A stretch of DNA of 64,000 bases from Miltoncostaea oceani (GTDB lineage Bacteria; Actinomycetota; Thermoleophilia; Miltoncostaeales; Miltoncostaeaceae): contig NZ_CP064356.1 of assembly GCF_018141545.1 (NCBI RefSeq), positions 2,989,001-3,053,000 on the forward strand, given 5' to 3'. Made by a program: the position numbers and the translations under genes. The notes beneath the pieces were generated by a model. The model made no database searches. It was not told the DNA's origin and saw only the letters and a list, made by a program, of their open reading frames with translations. Position 1 is the stretch's first letter. Each line of letters begins with the position of its first letter. This document shows, in pieces, positions 62,056-64,000 of this stretch.

Positions 62056-62904
62056 CTAAAGCCAGCCGTACCGCCGCAGCACCGCGAGCAGCCCGACCAC
62101 CGCCAGCACGGGCAGGAGGAGGCCCAGCACGACGAACCACGCCCCTCCCCCGATGTGGGCGACGAGCCACGGGAAGTTCTGCCCGAAGAACCCCGTCAGG
62201 AACGTCAGCGGCAGGAAGATCACGGCGACGGCGGTGAGCCGTTTAACGACGTCGTTCTGGCGGTCGGTCATCGCGTCGTGGAGCGCCTCGCGGAGCACCT
62301 CGACCTCCCCGCCGATCTGCGCCATCCGCTCCGAGCCGTTGCGCAGGGCCCGGGTGACGGCCTCCCCGGCGTCGTCGAGCCCCTCCCCCTGGCTGAGGCG
62401 CAGCAGCACGTCGCGCTGCGGCAGGACGGCCCGGCGGAGCCCGGCGAGGCGGCGGCGGACGGCGGCGAGGTCGCCCGGCCGGCCGTCCTCGATGGCCTCC
62501 ACGTCGCCGTCGAGGCCGCGCACCAGGTCGACGAGCGAGGTGACGAGGGCCCGGGCGACGGCCTCCAGCGCCCCCGCGGGCCCGCGCTCCGCCCGGGGCG
62601 TCGTGGCCAGCGCGGCGCAGGGCTGGTCGTGCACCGTCACGAGCCAGCCCGGCCCGATGATGCAGCGCACCTCCCCGAGGCCGTCGTCGAGGTCCGACTC
62701 GACGGCGCCGACGAGGGTCACGACGGTGTAGTCGCCCTCGTCGAGGATCCCCGGGCGCGGCGCGCGCCCGCCGGCGGGCATGCGGTCGACGGCGATCCCG
62801 TACCGGGCGTGCAGGTCCTCCAGCTCCCGCGCCGAGGGCGCGTGGAGGTCGACCCACTCGAAGCCGGGGTCCTCGGGCCCTCCGACGATCACCTTCTCGT
62901 GCAC
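62056..62904 (-). CDS. CorA-like divalent metal transporter
   Basis: This 282-residue transporter has a soluble N-terminal domain and long helix, followed by two C-terminal membrane segments. I chose GTG 62904 (GGAGGG 6 bases upstream) over ATG 63060, which would add a Pro/Arg leader. The pore-end motif, normally GMN, reads GQN in [11 protein letters not shown]. Changes at Met are known in ZntB and other relatives and may alter selectivity, so Mg2+, Co2+ or Zn2+ are all possible substrates. Confidence 0.85.
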   Translation of the reverse strand: MHEKVIVGGPEDPGFEWVDLHAPSARELEDLHARYGIAVDRMPAGGRAPRPGILDEGDYTVVTLVGAVESDLDDGLGEVRCIIGPGWLVTVHDQPCAALATTPRAERGPAGALEAVARALVTSLVDLVRGLDGDVEAIEDGRPGDLAAVRRRLAGLRRAVLPQRDVLLRLSQGEGLDDAGEAVTRALRNGSERMAQIGGEVEVLREALHDAMTDRQNDVVKRLTAVAVIFLPLTFLTGFFGQNFPWLVAHIGGGAWFVVLGLLLPVLAVVGLLAVLRRYGWL

Positions 62905-63047
62905 CGCGTGCCCTCCGTCGCCGCCGGCGGCCGCTCTCCCCCCGTCCCGCGGGGCGGCCCCGGCGCAGCGGCGAGGATACCCCCGGGGTGGTCGCGCGCG
63001 GACGGCGGGGGGTTCGGGCCGGCACGGCCCGGGGGATGCTCCGGGGC

Positions 63048-63527
63048 ATGCCGATCCCACGGAAGGTCCTCATCCCGCTCGCCCTGCTCGCCCTCTGCGG
63101 GGCCCCGGTCGCCGCCACGGCGGCCGGCAACCCGTACACCGCCGCCGGCGTCTGCGGTCCCGGATACGCGCCGATCGACCGCCACAAGCTCTTCGCGACG
63201 GCGCCGTACGACGGCGCCCGGGTGCACCTCGCCACCATCGTCCTCACCTACAACTCCTCCACCGGCAGGAACTGCGTGGTGACGTTGAAGGAGCGCCGCC
63301 TCGGAAAGCCCGACCACGTGTACGCCCAGGTGCAGACGCGGCCGGCGTCCCCGACGAGCGCCGACGGGGACGCGGGGCGGTTCAGGTACTTCGCGGGCCC
63401 GACGTACGTGTACGCGCCCGGCAGGAAGGTCCGGTGGGGCGGCGGCACCATCCAGAGGCTCCCGGGCTACGAGGTCCCGACGTTCGTGAACTCGGCGTAC
63501 CTCAGCCCGTGGGAGCACGGGGGCTGA
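63048..63527 (+). CDS. Small secreted protein of unknown function
   Basis: This 159-residue protein has the signal peptide VLIPLALLALCGAPVAATA and a compact mature domain with two Cys (GVCGPG and NCVVTL), perhaps disulfide-bonded. The strands HLATIVLTYN, NCVVTLKERR and RYFAGPTYVYAPG suggest a beta-sandwich like those of small secreted actinobacterial proteins. ATG 63036 is an alternative start. Function is unknown. Confidence 0.6.
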   Translation: MPIPRKVLIPLALLALCGAPVAATAAGNPYTAAGVCGPGYAPIDRHKLFATAPYDGARVHLATIVLTYNSSTGRNCVVTLKERRLGKPDHVYAQVQTRPASPTSADGDAGRFRYFAGPTYVYAPGRKVRWGGGTIQRLPGYEVPTFVNSAYLSPWEHGG

Positions 63528-63535
63528 CGGATCGT

Positions 63536-63570
63536 CCGCGGGGGCGGGCCACGGCGGCCCGCCCCCGCGG
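63536..63570. terminator. Bidirectional terminator between the secreted protein gene and recR
   Basis: A perfect 15-base stem (63536-63550 with 63556-63570) around a 5-base loop between converging genes. Confidence 0.8.
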
Positions 63571-63573
63571 CGG

Positions 63574-64000
63574 CTAGAGCTCGCGACGCCCCAGCAGGGC
63601 GCGCCCCAGGGTGAGCTCGTCGGCGTGCTCCAGGTCGGCGCCGACCGGCAGCCCGCTCGCCAGGCGCGTGACCCGCACCCGTCCGCGCACCAGGTCGGCG
63701 AGGTGGAGGGCGGTCGCCTCCCCCGACATCGTCGGGTTGGTCGCGATCACCAGCTCGACGACGTCGTCGGCCTCGATCCGCGCGACCAGTTCCGCGATCC
63801 GCAGGTCGCCGGGGTCGACCCCGTCGATCGGCGAGAGCGCGCCGCCGAGCACGTGGTACCGGCCGCGGTACTCGTGGGTCCTCTCGATCGGGAGGATCGC
63901 CGACGGCTCCTCGACGGCGCAGAGCAGGCTGGGGTCGCGCCGGGGGTCCGCGCAGATCGGGCACAGCTCCGCCTCGGCGAAGCTGAAGCACACGGCGCAC
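63574..64000 (-). CDS. recR: Recombination protein RecR, C-terminal part (5' end outside the window)
   Basis: The minus-strand frame is open to the window edge. Zinc-finger cysteines are visible at the start (CAVCFSF...CPICADPRRD), followed by the Toprim domain (YHVLGGALSPIDGVDPGDLRI, and the later ATNPTMSGEATALHL). RecR works with RecO and RecF in gap repair. About 60 N-terminal residues are missing. The last visible residues are LLGRREL. Confidence 0.93.
   Translation of the reverse strand, partial: CAVCFSFAEAELCPICADPRRDPSLLCAVEEPSAILPIERTHEYRGRYHVLGGALSPIDGVDPGDLRIAELVARIEADDVVELVIATNPTMSGEATALHLADLVRGRVRVTRLASGLPVGADLEHADELTLGRALLGRREL

Noticed and set aside
1-64000. CRISPR arrays and tRNA or rRNA genes
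   Set aside because: No regularly spaced short repeats with unique spacers were seen, and no T-loop/anticodon patterns or rRNA-like stretches were recognised. This was by eye, so a tRNA search program would be decisive.

Overview
The window comes from a very GC-rich chromosome. Its gene style is that of an Actinomycetota member: GTG and TTG starts are common, neighbouring genes overlap by 4 bases (GTGA/ATGA), several genes look leaderless, and an acyl-CoA carboxylase is followed by an epsilon-like subunit. The mix of genes would fit a deep actinobacterial lineage such as Thermoleophilia, but that placement is an inference.

Layout. 1-3.1 kb: acyl/propionyl-CoA carboxylase (beta subunit cut by the window edge, epsilon-like subunit, biotinylated alpha subunit). 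3.0-9.1 kb (minus): a CslA/GlxA-like polysaccharide operon with a small membrane protein, a processive GT2 synthase, a galactose-oxidase-type copper radical oxidase fused to PKD and carbohydrate-binding-like modules, and a secreted glycoside-hydrolase-like protein. 9.4-11.4 kb: sucCD. 11.6-41.7 kb: a large exopolysaccharide and cell-surface locus. It holds a chain-length protein with a degenerate kinase, a single 997-residue Wzx-Wzy fusion, acetyltransferases, GT2 and GT4 enzymes, a polyprenyl-phosphate sugar transferase, a nucleotidyltransferase, an aminotransferase, an epimerase, a deacetylase and a PAP2 phosphatase. Mixed in are secreted proteins: a thioester adhesin, a P-domain protein, a Fn3-like protein and three parallel beta-helix proteins. 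Two of the beta-helix genes share a nearly identical 1.03-kb segment.

41.9-47.6 kb (minus): a succinate dehydrogenase operon (sdhA, sdhB, an HdrB-like third subunit, no classical membrane anchors) with three co-directional downstream genes. 47.7-53.4 kb: a DASS-family transporter, icd, mdh, small membrane proteins and an aminotransferase. 53.5-58.6 kb (minus): a second Fn3-like secreted protein and a lysyl-oxidase-domain protein built from the same PKD and binding modules as the galactose-oxidase-like enzyme. 58.7-59.7 kb: an intact IS481-type element that separates asd from its likely terminator. 59.7-64 kb: asd, lysC, a CorA-like transporter, a small secreted protein and the C-terminal part of recR.

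The most striking theme is extracellular covalent chemistry. Two secreted copper oxidases (galactose-oxidase type and lysyl-oxidase type) carry the same accessory modules, and a thioester adhesin and several beta-helix and Lys-rich surface proteins sit in the same locus as a polysaccharide synthase. My working hypothesis is an oxidatively cross-linked polysaccharide-protein surface matrix. Genes for central metabolism (sucCD, sdhAB, icd, mdh) flank and interrupt it.
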